This document shows, one piece after another, positions 6,545-16,194 of a DNA stretch of 58,725 bases. Source of the stretch: Lachnospiraceae bacterium. GTDB lineage: Bacteria; Bacillota; Clostridia; Lachnospirales; Lachnospiraceae. Below the pieces are notes generated by a model. The model was not told where the DNA came from. It ran no database searches and worked only from the letters and a program-made list of their open reading frames with translations. The DNA is taken from contig JAAUZC010000027.1 in NCBI GenBank assembly GCA_014804795.1, positions 1 to 58,725 of the forward strand. Direction: 5' to 3'. How positions within the stretch are numbered: position 1 is the stretch's first letter; the number at the start of each line of letters is the position of its first letter. The translations under genes and the position numbers were made by a program.

Positions 6545-7861
6545 TCAATTTTTTTCAAACAGCCCCGCGACAGATGCCAGATACCAGATAAACAGTATCG
6601 GCAACGCCATTTTATAATCTATTGGAAGATTGCTCCGCACTGTATACCATACAGTATATAATATCCATATAAAAAGCAAAAACTTCCACGGCACAGAATA
6701 TTTTTTGCTGTCTTTCTGCCTGTTAAATCCACTTTCATTTTTTACGCCGTCAACTCTTCGCTTCAAAAATCGGCCCACATCATCATTTTTTCCGGCAAAC
6801 CACAATAGAAAACTCCCAAGCAAAAGAAATGGCAGTTCAAACGTCCCATACCTGTAATAATACTTCACAAGAATAGGTGTATGTTCCCGCATCCGTCCAT
6901 AATTCCAGGCTGTCAGCGAAGTACCTTCTCCTCTCAGATTTCTTTCTATCGTAAAGGGAAGCAAAAAGTAGTCTTCGAAATCTCTGGCAATTTCGGACAC
7001 AGTTTCTCTTGTTCTGACTTTTACACAGCTATATCCCATATCCACGCACAGCATGATGGCTTTCTTTTTTCCGTAAGCTTTCTCCAGATCCGGATAAAAT
7101 TTCTCTCCCACCAGATCAATCCGCCGGCTGAGCTCCACTGCATCATCCATTGACAGTAATTCTTTCACATCCTCACTCCAGAAATAGTAAGTATTTGCGA
7201 AATTAGGCCAAACAAAGCGCGATATCACTGCCGTCCCGACAGTGTTCTCCCTGTATATCTTACGCGCTTCAGGAAATGCACTATTCAGCCCCATATTTGA
7301 CACAAAAATGACACCGGCCGTAAAAAAAGCGGCAAGGCCGATACGAAGCCCTCTGCGCAAGTCTTTTTGCTTACTTTTCTCTTTTCTTTTATAGAAGAAA
7401 GCAGCCGCAAACAATAGGAATCCGCCCAGCCACAGTCCGTCAGGACAAAGTATCCCATACAAAAACCAGGCAATCAACAACAGTACTGTCCTCCGTCTGG
7501 AAAGCCCGCTCTCCAATATTTCCAGTATCAGTCCAAGCAGCCACAAAAAAGCTGATAACCCTGCCGACCATATCAACCTTGCCAAATGCATCTGCAGCAG
7601 AAACGGAACAGTCAGAAAAAATGCACACACATAGCCTCTTACATATTTATTTCTCCGAAGTCCGAATTTCCCCAGCACATACCAGACAGAAACCGCCGCC
7701 AGAATAAGCTGCATCAGGTACACTACTCCCGCCGGCAAAAAAGAAACCAGATTTTCCCGAAACTGCTGTTCCGCTCCGAAATTACTGATGAAATATGCGC
7801 ATCCAAGGGCAATCTGTACCCCCATCAGGATATATAATACCCAGATTATGACTCTTTTCAT
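6545..7861 (-). CDS. Polytopic membrane protein, possible GT-C glycosyltransferase
   Basis: A 438-residue protein with about ten hydrophobic segments and one larger extracytoplasmic stretch (about 200-320) containing FVWPNFANTYYFW. It overlaps the preceding GT2 gene by 4 nt (ATGA), a spacing that signals translational coupling. A GT2 enzyme of the dolichyl-phosphate-sugar synthase type followed directly by a large membrane protein is the standard arrangement for side-chain glycosylation, the first making a polyprenyl-phosphate sugar and the second transferring it outside. No family motif certain enough to name. Confidence 0.55.
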   Translation of the reverse strand: MKRVIIWVLYILMGVQIALGCAYFISNFGAEQQFRENLVSFLPAGVVYLMQLILAAVSVWYVLGKFGLRRNKYVRGYVCAFFLTVPFLLQMHLARLIWSAGLSAFLWLLGLILEILESGLSRRRTVLLLIAWFLYGILCPDGLWLGGFLLFAAAFFYKRKEKSKQKDLRRGLRIGLAAFFTAGVIFVSNMGLNSAFPEARKIYRENTVGTAVISRFVWPNFANTYYFWSEDVKELLSMDDAVELSRRIDLVGEKFYPDLEKAYGKKKAIMLCVDMGYSCVKVRTRETVSEIARDFEDYFLLPFTIERNLRGEGTSLTAWNYGRMREHTPILVKYYYRYGTFELPFLLLGSFLLWFAGKNDDVGRFLKRRVDGVKNESGFNRQKDSKKYSVPWKFLLFIWILYTVWYTVRSNLPIDYKMALPILFIWYLASVAGLFEKN

Positions 7862-8793
7862 GACTCTTTTCCTGTTGTTTCCCGTACCACATACTGCGGT
7901 GCATCATTCAGGCTGATGTAAATGCGCCCGATATATTCCCCGATCAGTCCAAGCATCAGCATCAACATGCCACCGATAAACATGAGTGCCGCCATCGTAG
8001 AGCTCCACCCCATCGGCGCAATAGGATAGACAAATTTTTTGATGATCGTGTAAATGCCATATAAAAATCCTGCCAGCGCACAAAATCCGCCGCACGCTGT
8101 AGCGACCCGCAGCGGTTTGATAGAAAACGCCGTAAATCCGTTAAACCACAGTCCGAACAACTTTCCAAGTGTATAGCCGGAAGTTCCGATTTCCCGTTCC
8201 CTATGGTTTACTTCCACATTAGCAATATTCTTTGTAGTCCGAAGTACCAGCCCTATCACATAAGGATAGCTGTTTCGATATTTTATTATCTCATTCACAA
8301 TAAACTTTTTCGCAGCAAAATAGCTGGAAATATACAGTTCTTTCGGTTTGCCGAGCATGAAGCGGGTCATCAGCTCATTTATCCTGCTGCCAAAATTCCG
8401 AAAAGCCGAATGCTGTTTGTGAGTATACTTCGCATAAGCCACATCATAGCCCTCTTCCAGTTTGTCAAGCAGCTTCCCTACTTCATCTGCCGGAGTCTGG
8501 CCGTCGTCGTCAAGACACACTGTGATATCGCCGTCGGCATAACGAAAGCCCGCCATCAACGCCGCATGCTGCCCGAAATTTCTGGCAAGATTGACTCCCC
8601 TAATGCGCTCGTCTTCTTTCGCCAGCTCCTTAATTACCTCAAACGTATCGTCCTGTGGAAAATCATTCACCAGAATGATTTCATAACTGTACCTGTCCGC
8701 CAAAGGAATCATACTTTCCTTAATTTCTCCCACCACTTTTCCGATGGTAAGTGCAGAGCGATAACATGGAATTACAAAACTAACCTTTTTCAT
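7858..8793 (-). CDS. GT2 glycosyltransferase of the polyprenyl-phosphate sugar synthase type (GtrB/ArnC-like)
   Basis: 311 residues. The GT-A domain starts SFVIPCYRSALTIGKVV and has the VNDFPQDDT and CLDDDGQTPAD segments that bind the nucleotide-sugar and metal, followed by two C-terminal membrane helices (about 230-250 and 265-290) ending in GEYIGRIY. This layout is that of GtrB, ArnC and dolichyl-phosphate mannose synthases, which load one sugar on undecaprenyl phosphate. It follows the WecE aminotransferase and GNAT genes, so the loaded sugar could be the 4-amino-4,6-dideoxy sugar they make. The next gene overlaps it by 4 nt. Confidence 0.85.
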   Translation of the reverse strand: MKKVSFVIPCYRSALTIGKVVGEIKESMIPLADRYSYEIILVNDFPQDDTFEVIKELAKEDERIRGVNLARNFGQHAALMAGFRYADGDITVCLDDDGQTPADEVGKLLDKLEEGYDVAYAKYTHKQHSAFRNFGSRINELMTRFMLGKPKELYISSYFAAKKFIVNEIIKYRNSYPYVIGLVLRTTKNIANVEVNHREREIGTSGYTLGKLFGLWFNGFTAFSIKPLRVATACGGFCALAGFLYGIYTIIKKFVYPIAPMGWSSTMAALMFIGGMLMLMLGLIGEYIGRIYISLNDAPQYVVRETTGKES

Positions 8794-8840
8794 TTGCTTC
8801 CTTCCTGATTGATAGATTATACTCGCGGTCTCAAGCTTAC

Positions 8841-9368
8841 CTACACCGTGTCCGGATTCAAAACTCCCATCAAGACTACATCCCGGTAAACACCGTCAAT
8901 ACATACTTCCTCTTTTAAATAAGCTTCCTGTTCAAATCCCGCTTTCTCATAGCTTCTGATTGCCGCCTTATTTTCGGGAAACGCCCGCAGAATGATCTTA
9001 TGCCACTTCGCCATCCTGAACCCATAATCGCATGCAAGCCGGCAAGTCTCCGATCCGATTCCTTTGCCGACAGCATCATCCTCTCCAATAAAAATGCCAT
9101 ACTCCGCCCTGTGATGCTCCTCACTGATATCCCGAAAATAAACACTTCCAACGGGTCTGTCCGACTCCCTCTCGCAGATAATAAACTGGATCACCTCGCC
9201 GGTATTTACCCTGTTTTTAATCCAGTCAAGATGCCCTTCCCTGGTAAAATTCTTCTGATAAATAAAGTTTTTCCGCACTCTGGGATTATTTCTCCAACTT
9301 ATGATATGATCTGTATCCGCCTCCGTCATCAGACGAAGATACACTTTTTCCCCTGTTAACTGTATCAT
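8841..9368 (-). CDS. GNAT-family N-acetyltransferase, probably acting on a 4-amino-4,6-dideoxy sugar
   Basis: 175 residues of RimJ/RimL-type GNAT fold: WRNNPRVRKNF near residue 27, the acetyl-CoA loop GKGIGSET near 107, and the C-terminal NKAAIRSYEKAGF. A GTG start nine codons upstream is open but the ATG at 9368 is preferred; GGAGG lies about 13 bases before it, a slightly long spacing. It directly follows a WecE-type aminotransferase, so acetylation of the new amino group is the most economical role. Pseudaminic acid synthesis also needs an N-acetyltransferase (PseH), and this protein shares the general PseH fold, so it could serve that pathway instead. Confidence 0.75.
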   Translation of the reverse strand: MIQLTGEKVYLRLMTEADTDHIISWRNNPRVRKNFIYQKNFTREGHLDWIKNRVNTGEVIQFIICERESDRPVGSVYFRDISEEHHRAEYGIFIGEDDAVGKGIGSETCRLACDYGFRMAKWHKIILRAFPENKAAIRSYEKAGFEQEAYLKEEVCIDGVYRDVVLMGVLNPDTV

Positions 9369-9460
9369 ATCTGTTCTTCGTCCTCCTTCTGTCACTCTGA
9401 CGCATTCTCTGTCCTGTTTACATCATCTTTCAAGAACCATTCCTCTGGAGCATCCCTATT

Positions 9461-10591
9461 CTAATCAGCGTAAAACTCTTTTACCCTCTCACAAATATAT
9501 TCCACCTTATCCGGCTCCAACCCATAGTACAACGGCAGTCTCGCAAGCCGCTCGCTCTCTTTTGTCGTATAAACATCCTCCCCTGCAAACCGTCCGAACT
9601 TCTGGCCTGCTGGGGCACTGTGCAGCGGAATATAGTGGAACACTGCCAGAATTTCCTTCTCTTTCAGGAACGACAATAACGCTGTCCTCTCCTCCAGATC
9701 TTTTGCTTTAATATAAAACATATGCGCATTATGTGTACAGCCCTCAGGAATCACCGGAAGCTCAATCTTTCCTTTTTCCGCAAGCGGTGCAAGCGCCTTT
9801 TTATAATGTTCCCAACTATTCATACGGTCTGCCAAAATTTCATCCGCCATCTCCAACTGTGCATACAGATAAGCCGCATTCATATCACTCGGCAGATAAG
9901 AAGAACCATAGTTCACCCAGGTGTACTTATCGATCTGTCCTCTGAAAAATTTGCTCCTGTTTGTCCCTTTTTCCCGGATGATCTCAGCTTCCTCAATGTC
10001 CTTCTCTTTCTGTATCAAAAGAGCGCCGCCTTCACCCATACTGTAATTTTTTGTCTCATGGAAGCTGAAACAGCCAAAATCACCGATCGCTCCAAGCGGT
10101 TTCCCCTTATATGTGGATAAGATTCCCTGCGCCGCATCTTCGATCACCGTCAGATTATGCCGCTTTGCAATATCCATAATCGTATCCATCTCACAGGAAA
10201 CGCCTGCATAATGCACCGGTACAATAGCCTTTGTCCTCTCCGTTATTGCCGCTTCGATCTTCGTCTCATCGATGTTCATTGTATCCGGTCTGATATCTAC
10301 AAAAACCGCCTTTGCCCCGCGTAACACAAAAGCATCCGCTGTGGACACAAACGTATAGGATGGCATAATCACCTCATCACCCTCTTTGATATCCGAAAGT
10401 AACGCCGCAAGCTCCGTGGCATGCGTGCAGGAAGTTGTCAACAGACATTTCCTCGTCCCCGTTCTGCTTTCGATCCACTCATTACATTTATGTGTAAATA
10501 TACCGTCTCCGCAGATTTTCTGTGCTTCCACCGCCTGTTTGATATATTCTATTTCTTTTCCCGTATATGGGGGTACATTAAAATTGATCAT
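9461..10591 (-). CDS. wecE: dTDP-4-keto-6-deoxyglucose aminotransferase, WecE/RffA type
   Basis: 376 residues of a PLP aminotransferase. The start at 10591 has AAAGGAGA before it and matches the family start (INFNVPPYTGKEIEY). SCTHATELAAL binds cofactor phosphate, EDAAQG holds the ring-contacting Asp, and K181 in HETKNYSMGEGGA is the PLP lysine. The HETKN context and the overall pattern are those of WecE, which makes dTDP-4-amino-4,6-dideoxygalactose. No dTDP-glucose synthesis genes are in the window, so these must lie elsewhere. Adjacent GNAT and GT2 genes suggest synthesis, acetylation and lipid loading of this sugar in series. Confidence 0.85.
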   Translation of the reverse strand: MINFNVPPYTGKEIEYIKQAVEAQKICGDGIFTHKCNEWIESRTGTRKCLLTTSCTHATELAALLSDIKEGDEVIMPSYTFVSTADAFVLRGAKAVFVDIRPDTMNIDETKIEAAITERTKAIVPVHYAGVSCEMDTIMDIAKRHNLTVIEDAAQGILSTYKGKPLGAIGDFGCFSFHETKNYSMGEGGALLIQKEKDIEEAEIIREKGTNRSKFFRGQIDKYTWVNYGSSYLPSDMNAAYLYAQLEMADEILADRMNSWEHYKKALAPLAEKGKIELPVIPEGCTHNAHMFYIKAKDLEERTALLSFLKEKEILAVFHYIPLHSAPAGQKFGRFAGEDVYTTKESERLARLPLYYGLEPDKVEYICERVKEFYAD

Positions 10592-10679
10592 CTTTCTGTC
10601 TCCTTTATTCCTCTGTTCTATATAACAGTTCAGCGGGCACATTCATAAAAGCGTCTGCTCGCACAGCTTGCGGATTATT

Positions 10680-12503
10680 TCATGGCCGAATGTTATATAC
10701 AAAAAACATCTCGTTCTCATAAACTCTCTCATATCCTTGCTCCGCCATATACTCATAAAGCATTTCCCACTTTTCATTCAACATATAGCGGGCACGCTCT
10801 TCCTCCGTCAACTCTTCTCCACGGATCCACCTCTCCGGACCATCTCCGAGAATAATAAGCGGTCTTACTTCCTCCGAAGCCCCACTCTTAAGCTTCCCCA
10901 TATCTTCCGCCATCACCTCATAATGATAAGATGGCAGATCGGGCCAGGAAGTTGATATTGCAGGCTGCATATCCAACATATAAGACAACGCCGGAACCTG
11001 CCCATACAGGATAATACGCCTATCCGAAAGCCCTTCTGTCTCCACATACTCTGTCAGACTTTCTATCGCTTCTGCCAAAGGTGCATTTGTTGTCATCTCC
11101 TTCAAAACAGTATTCTTTTCAATTTTTGTATCTCTCTTCTCACCGCTCATGCCGTCTCTGAATGTAAACACTGCCCCAAATAACAGGCACTGCAAAGACG
11201 TCACTCCCAAGAACACTGCAAGCGTCATCCTTATCGGAAAGAGAGAAACCCTGCGTTCCTTCTTCCCTATCAAAATTTCCCCATATTCCCACAGATTCCG
11301 CCAAAACTGCCAAAAACAGGATAACCCGAAGGGAAACACCAGAAACATATTGTTCATGTTCGGGTAGAGATGATTGTTGCTGCCAAGAGGCGTAATACCG
11401 ATCAAAATCAGTGTCATGGACGCCAACAGTTTTTCATTGCGTGTGCATTTCTTTGAAAACAGCACATAAAAACCGGCAATGATTGTAAGGATCAGAAACA
11501 CTGCTACCCACTGGAACATACTCTCATAAGTGTAGTATTTTATATTAAAAACGCCGATCGCATGCCACCAGCGGATCAACACTAAAATCCCGCAGGTAAA
11601 CATCACTTTTCCAAGCAGCCCCACGCCTTTCCCGGCATTTTTCTTCAAAATTCCGTAGGCAAGTGCAGAAATAAAACATCCCGCCGCCGCCAGTATAAGC
11701 ATGTGTACCAACCACTTTGCACTGAATTTATAATCTAAGAGCACTGCCAATACCATGGCCTTCGCGCTGTAATCCGACGCCTCGGAAGGCATCTGCATAA
11801 GCCGTACGATCCCTGTGATATATTCCTGAAATCCGTATTTTGCCGCAATAGATACAAGAACTGCTCCTGCTCCTGCCAGATAGCCGAGCAGACATATCCC
11901 TGTTTCCTGAACCACATCTTTTATCCGTTTCCGCTGCAAAAATCCATAATACCATACCGATAAAATGAGTGCCGCTTCCGTCAGATTCGGGAACCGCACA
12001 AGTACATTCATTCCAAGCAGTATACCCGCAAGAAAAAGCAACCCCCGTCTTTCCCGTACAAGTCCCATATATATGACCACAATACCCAGATCAAAGAAAA
12101 AATAAGTCATATAATTATAGAGAATCGTCGTCGGGCACCAGCACAGACTCACCGCCAGTAATTCCCCCAAAAATGCCAATAATCCGTTAAGCCTGATCAC
12201 TCTCGTAAAAAACAGGTACACGATCACCGCCAGTACACTGACAAACAATGCGGTATAAAATCTCAGCCCTATCAGCGTATGTCCCCCCGGCAATTCCGTG
12301 AAAAAGTGCCCTGCCACATTTGCCAGATAAGTCGCAAAACGCCACATCGGATTTATGTTTTCCAGAAAACGGTAATTTCCGGCACTGTAAGCACCATCTG
12401 TTACTTCCACGCCCAGACTGATATGGCGAAGCGGATAAAGCGCCAAAACCACCAAAAAAACAATATTTAATATTTTTTTCCCGTTCTGTTTTTCTGTTAT
12501 CAT
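10680..12503 (-). CDS. Large polytopic membrane protein, GT-C glycosyltransferase-like
   Basis: 607 residues with about eleven to twelve hydrophobic helices and a soluble C-terminal domain of about 150 residues (from about 455). The first extracytoplasmic loop has LGVEVTDGAYSAGNYRF, with an Asp placed as in the catalytic loop of GT-C enzymes that use polyprenyl-phosphate sugars. The C-terminal end (MFFVYNI) is like that of many GT-C-type proteins in Firmicute polysaccharide loci. The substrate is unknown. It lies between an acyltransferase-3 gene and wecE in the same operon; the ribosome binding site is weak (GGAAACAGG). Confidence 0.6.
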   Translation of the reverse strand: MITEKQNGKKILNIVFLVVLALYPLRHISLGVEVTDGAYSAGNYRFLENINPMWRFATYLANVAGHFFTELPGGHTLIGLRFYTALFVSVLAVIVYLFFTRVIRLNGLLAFLGELLAVSLCWCPTTILYNYMTYFFFDLGIVVIYMGLVRERRGLLFLAGILLGMNVLVRFPNLTEAALILSVWYYGFLQRKRIKDVVQETGICLLGYLAGAGAVLVSIAAKYGFQEYITGIVRLMQMPSEASDYSAKAMVLAVLLDYKFSAKWLVHMLILAAAGCFISALAYGILKKNAGKGVGLLGKVMFTCGILVLIRWWHAIGVFNIKYYTYESMFQWVAVFLILTIIAGFYVLFSKKCTRNEKLLASMTLILIGITPLGSNNHLYPNMNNMFLVFPFGLSCFWQFWRNLWEYGEILIGKKERRVSLFPIRMTLAVFLGVTSLQCLLFGAVFTFRDGMSGEKRDTKIEKNTVLKEMTTNAPLAEAIESLTEYVETEGLSDRRIILYGQVPALSYMLDMQPAISTSWPDLPSYHYEVMAEDMGKLKSGASEEVRPLIILGDGPERWIRGEELTEEERARYMLNEKWEMLYEYMAEQGYERVYENEMFFVYNIRP

Positions 12504-12516
12504 CCTGTTTCCGTTT

Positions 12517-13656
12517 CTATGCTGTTCCGTTTGCTTTATTATCCACTTTTTTCAGTGCCTGATCGATCTTTCCGCCCGCAAGTATGCTTCCTGCCCCCTG
12601 AAACAAAAGGTTTCTGATATAGTCTACCGTAAGTCCAACGACCATAACAATCACTATTGCTGTCAGCCAATACCCGAGCAGAGAAAGCGCAGAATAACAT
12701 TTATCCGCCCCCAGCCAAAACGGCCATTCGTAACGTATGTTGATATGTTCATGGAGCAAATATACGCCAAAACTGCAGGGAGACACTTTGCAGACAAACC
12801 TTGCAAAACGCGAATCTCCTCTCTTGATTTCCAGATTTTTAAAAGCATAAAACAATGTCACTGCTGCCCCAATCGTCAGCAAATGATTATAGCCGTAAGC
12901 TGACTTCATAAAATCTTCAAATTTTCCCGTCACAAGGAACGCTGCCCGAATCAACATTGTCCATCCATATATGGCAAAACTAAGCCCGATATAATAAAGC
13001 GCCGCTTTATTTCTCTCCCCTTCCTTTTTCTCCAGAAATGGAATTCCGTATAGCCTGATATAAGCGGCAATCAGATAGACCGCCATAAACCAGTACACAT
13101 CATACCCCTCATTGTCAAGCTCGAGTCGCACCGGGATTACAGTCTTACTGAGCGATTCCACTAACAACAGCATCACAATAACTATCTGTAACTGTTTCTT
13201 CTTCATCGCATGCACTGCCGCATTTAACACCGGCGTAAATAAAAACATCAGCACATACGCCGATACGAACCAGTAATGCAGCATATTCATCGGAAAAATG
13301 TACTGTAGCAGCTGATAAAAAGTAATCTCCCCGATAGGCACCTTAAACGCCGTTAACGCCACCGGTATCAGACATGCATAAAACACAACCTGAAGCACAA
13401 GAGAAATCACACGCCTGCTGCGAAACCCTGTCTCCACCAGAAAATAACCGCTGATCAGCACATACACATCCACCGCTGCAATAGAAAAGCTCTCCAAAAT
13501 CCAGGCCAGATGCCCTTTTGCGGAAAGCGGCCCGGTAAGTTCCTCAAGCAGCCCGCCTTTCGACAGATAGTGCAGGGAAACAACCATCATCATTGCCAAA
13601 AGACGCAGCAACTCTATATTTATCATCCGGTTTTTATGATGCCCCGTTCTCTCCAT
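12517..13656 (-). CDS. Acyltransferase-3 family membrane protein (OafA/WecH-like O-acyltransferase)
   Basis: About 379 residues with ten or so membrane helices. The family hallmark is the first helix, INIELLRLLAMMMVVSLHYLSKGG, whose His in SLHYL is the proposed catalytic residue. The C-terminal VYLLHEHINIRYEW segment is also typical. These enzymes transfer acetyl or similar groups from cytoplasmic acyl-CoA to sugars of envelope polysaccharides. The start at 13656 is preferred over the one five codons upstream because GAGGACAG lies properly before it. It overlaps the GtrB gene upstream by 23 nt. Confidence 0.85.
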   Translation of the reverse strand: MERTGHHKNRMINIELLRLLAMMMVVSLHYLSKGGLLEELTGPLSAKGHLAWILESFSIAAVDVYVLISGYFLVETGFRSRRVISLVLQVVFYACLIPVALTAFKVPIGEITFYQLLQYIFPMNMLHYWFVSAYVLMFLFTPVLNAAVHAMKKKQLQIVIVMLLLVESLSKTVIPVRLELDNEGYDVYWFMAVYLIAAYIRLYGIPFLEKKEGERNKAALYYIGLSFAIYGWTMLIRAAFLVTGKFEDFMKSAYGYNHLLTIGAAVTLFYAFKNLEIKRGDSRFARFVCKVSPCSFGVYLLHEHINIRYEWPFWLGADKCYSALSLLGYWLTAIVIVMVVGLTVDYIRNLLFQGAGSILAGGKIDQALKKVDNKANGTA

Positions 13657-14578
13657 ACTTTCTGTCCTCATCTGTCGTCCTGCGGATAATATAGCGGGGA
13701 CGCCCTTTCACTTCCTCATAGATACGCGCCAGATAATGCCCGATCATGCCGAGGCTTATCATAATAAAGCCGCCAATGATCAAAATCAACAAGATCACTG
13801 TTGTAAAACCTTCCACCGCTGTGCCCGTCAGATATTTCACTACCGTCTGTACTGCCAGAATAAAGCTGAAAAAGATCGAAATCATTCCCATCACTGTCAC
13901 CAACTGTAATGGCACCGTGCTGAACGAGGTCACATTAGAGATAGCATATCTGATCAGGCTCTTAAAAGTCCATTTGCTGCTGCCGGAAACGCGCTCCTGC
14001 ACTTCGTACTCAACTTTTGCGGACCGAAAACCGACCCAGAAAGACAGCGCACGGAAAAAGGTATTCCGCTCTCCAAGACCGAGCAGCACATTCACCACTT
14101 TTCTGTCAAGCAGCTTAAAATCCGAGGAGGAGCGCATGTCCATTTTCATCATTTTACTCATAATGCCATAGAACATCCCGGCAAACATGCCGTGAAAAAT
14201 ACTCTCTTTTCCCCGGCTTTTCTTAATGCCCTCCACAACTTCAAAGCCCTCTTTCCACAGCTTGTACATCTCCGGAATTGCCTGGGGCGGATGCTGTAAA
14301 TCACAGTCCATTACAACACAGGCATCCCCTTTCGCCAGCTCAAGTCCTGCAAAGATTGCCGCTTCTTTTCCGAAATTTCTGGAAAACTCCAGGCCGTGTA
14401 CTCTTATATCCTGCTCCCGCAAACGACAGATTTCTTCGTAAGTGCCATCTGTAGAGCCGTCGCTGACAAAGACTAACTCAAAGGGAATCTTTTCCCCTTC
14501 CAGTATTTCAGAAATCGTTTTTACCGCTCTCTCGATATTTGTTTTTTCGTTGTATGCAGGTATAATAATTGATAACAT
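13634..14578 (-). CDS. GtrB-like undecaprenyl-phosphate glucosyltransferase (GT2)
   Basis: 314 residues: a GT-A domain (MLSIIIPAYNEKTNI, VSDGSTDGT, MDCDLQHPP with the acidic metal-binding residues, and SGSSKWTF near 220) and two C-terminal membrane helices ending in GHYLARIYEEVKGRPRY. This is the pattern of GtrB, which makes undecaprenyl-phosphate glucose. The gene directly upstream (14590-16194) is a GtrII-type glucosyltransferase, so the pair forms a complete glucosylation module apart from a GtrA flippase, which is not visible here. Confidence 0.9.
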   Translation of the reverse strand: MLSIIIPAYNEKTNIERAVKTISEILEGEKIPFELVFVSDGSTDGTYEEICRLREQDIRVHGLEFSRNFGKEAAIFAGLELAKGDACVVMDCDLQHPPQAIPEMYKLWKEGFEVVEGIKKSRGKESIFHGMFAGMFYGIMSKMMKMDMRSSSDFKLLDRKVVNVLLGLGERNTFFRALSFWVGFRSAKVEYEVQERVSGSSKWTFKSLIRYAISNVTSFSTVPLQLVTVMGMISIFFSFILAVQTVVKYLTGTAVEGFTTVILLILIIGGFIMISLGMIGHYLARIYEEVKGRPRYIIRRTTDEDRKYGENGAS

Positions 14579-14589
14579 TTTATCTATAA

Positions 14590-16194
14590 TTACTCCGTTT
14601 TAATATAAAGAACCCCATCCACAACTTTCATGGAACCATCCTGCGGAAAACTGTTCAGTTCCTGATATTCCTCTGTCATATAAATCCGCCCCATCTCCTC
14701 ATCCGACACCAGATTGATCGTAACGCCCAGGAAATGTTTCATAAACGCCTGATAGTTTGTGTCTGTATAAATCAGATAATCTCCCGTCATGCCAATCATG
14801 TTCCCCGTAACAGCCCCGGTGATATCCGTTTCCGGCAGATTTTCCTTGTTTTGTACGCCGATCATTGCTACCGGCATGCCGGTATAATATCCTTCTGTCT
14901 GTTCCATCCTGTCCGCAAGACGCAGGCAGTAGGCATACGTTTTCTCATATTTTTTCTGCAAGTTGAAGTAGGCGATATTGTCTGTCACACCGTAATGCAG
15001 AATAAGCACAATCACACATAATAACACCACCCACTGCATCACAATATTACAAATTACGGCCGGCTTTTTCAATTGCTGCGGGTCTCTTCTGTGCAACGGT
15101 GAAAACTGCCCGGAAAGCTCTGTCTGCATAAAACCATAGCGCAGCACAAAGGCAAGCAGCAAAATCGGGAGCAGGCACCACTGATACCGCATCAGCAAAT
15201 GATATGTCACTTCCGGCGATATGATCAGTATCACATTAAAAGCAACCGGCGTCACCAGAAGTGCAAACAGGCAGATTGGATAAAAGTACCATTTTTTCCA
15301 ATATCCTTTTCTAACCACAAGCCGCACAAATAAGATAGCCGCCGCCACAAAAAGAAGCAAAAAAGCCGCAAACGATATCATATTATTATACAACACATAC
15401 CCGTTTCCTGTAAATGCCAGAAAGTCGTGGTATATATTTTGCAGTTTCGCAGCAAGGGACAGGCCTCCTCCCTCCGTCATACCGTTTATGCCCTGATAGG
15501 TGTCCAATTCCTTTCCCTGAATCTTTAAGAGAATCTGCAATATCCCATAATAGAGCCCCACTCCGATCAGCCCCATATAAAGATAATGCAGTATCTCTTT
15601 CACCTTCCGCCTGACAGAAGTCTCACTGAAAAGAATCATCAGACAACCGTACATGCTCAGCAAAATCGCAAAGGCCAAGTAAGACTGATAAATCCCCATG
15701 CTGAACGCAAGGCATATCCCGCCCAAGATAAACCCCCATGTCCCTTTTTTCGTGAACATCACCGCAAAAAACACAAGACCAAGCGCCAGCATATAGCCGT
15801 CCGCCGTAAAAATATACGCATAAGTCGATGCGAGTGCGGGAAAGCTGACGAGAATTCCGCAGATCAGCATAATGCCGGGATCGCTCTTTATTTCCAGAAA
15901 TTCCACAAGCATTGCCGCGCCGATTCCCAAAAAAAACAGCGAAACTAAACCGATCACCCAAGGCAGTGCAAAATACGAGGAAAAGCCGCATGCCACCATC
16001 AGAAACCATCTGCCGGATGTGATCATATTCTGGTCAAAATACATGCTGGCGAGTCCGTCATGATTAGGATAATCACCGGCTATCACCGGAAAATGTATCA
16101 AAAGCCCTAAAATAAATACGGTTCGGAATGCCGTTTTCCATTCTTTTTTTATATTTGCTCTCAGATAACTCCATACTTCCAGGGGTGTCCTCAT
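14590..16194 (-). CDS. GtrII-type membrane glucosyltransferase
   Basis: 534 residues with about eleven membrane helices. The N-terminal region (PNHDGLASMYFDQNMITSGR near residues 43-62, then CGFSSYFALPWVIG, and later YIFTADGYM) matches the Glucos_trans_II/GtrII family, which transfers glucose from undecaprenyl-phosphate glucose to O-antigen-like polymers on the outer face of the membrane. The soluble C-terminal domain (about 420-534) would lie outside. It shares a 4-nt ATGA overlap with the SGNH gene upstream and is followed by the matching GtrB gene. Confidence 0.85.
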   Translation of the reverse strand: MRTPLEVWSYLRANIKKEWKTAFRTVFILGLLIHFPVIAGDYPNHDGLASMYFDQNMITSGRWFLMVACGFSSYFALPWVIGLVSLFFLGIGAAMLVEFLEIKSDPGIMLICGILVSFPALASTYAYIFTADGYMLALGLVFFAVMFTKKGTWGFILGGICLAFSMGIYQSYLAFAILLSMYGCLMILFSETSVRRKVKEILHYLYMGLIGVGLYYGILQILLKIQGKELDTYQGINGMTEGGGLSLAAKLQNIYHDFLAFTGNGYVLYNNMISFAAFLLLFVAAAILFVRLVVRKGYWKKWYFYPICLFALLVTPVAFNVILIISPEVTYHLLMRYQWCLLPILLLAFVLRYGFMQTELSGQFSPLHRRDPQQLKKPAVICNIVMQWVVLLCVIVLILHYGVTDNIAYFNLQKKYEKTYAYCLRLADRMEQTEGYYTGMPVAMIGVQNKENLPETDITGAVTGNMIGMTGDYLIYTDTNYQAFMKHFLGVTINLVSDEEMGRIYMTEEYQELNSFPQDGSMKVVDGVLYIKTE

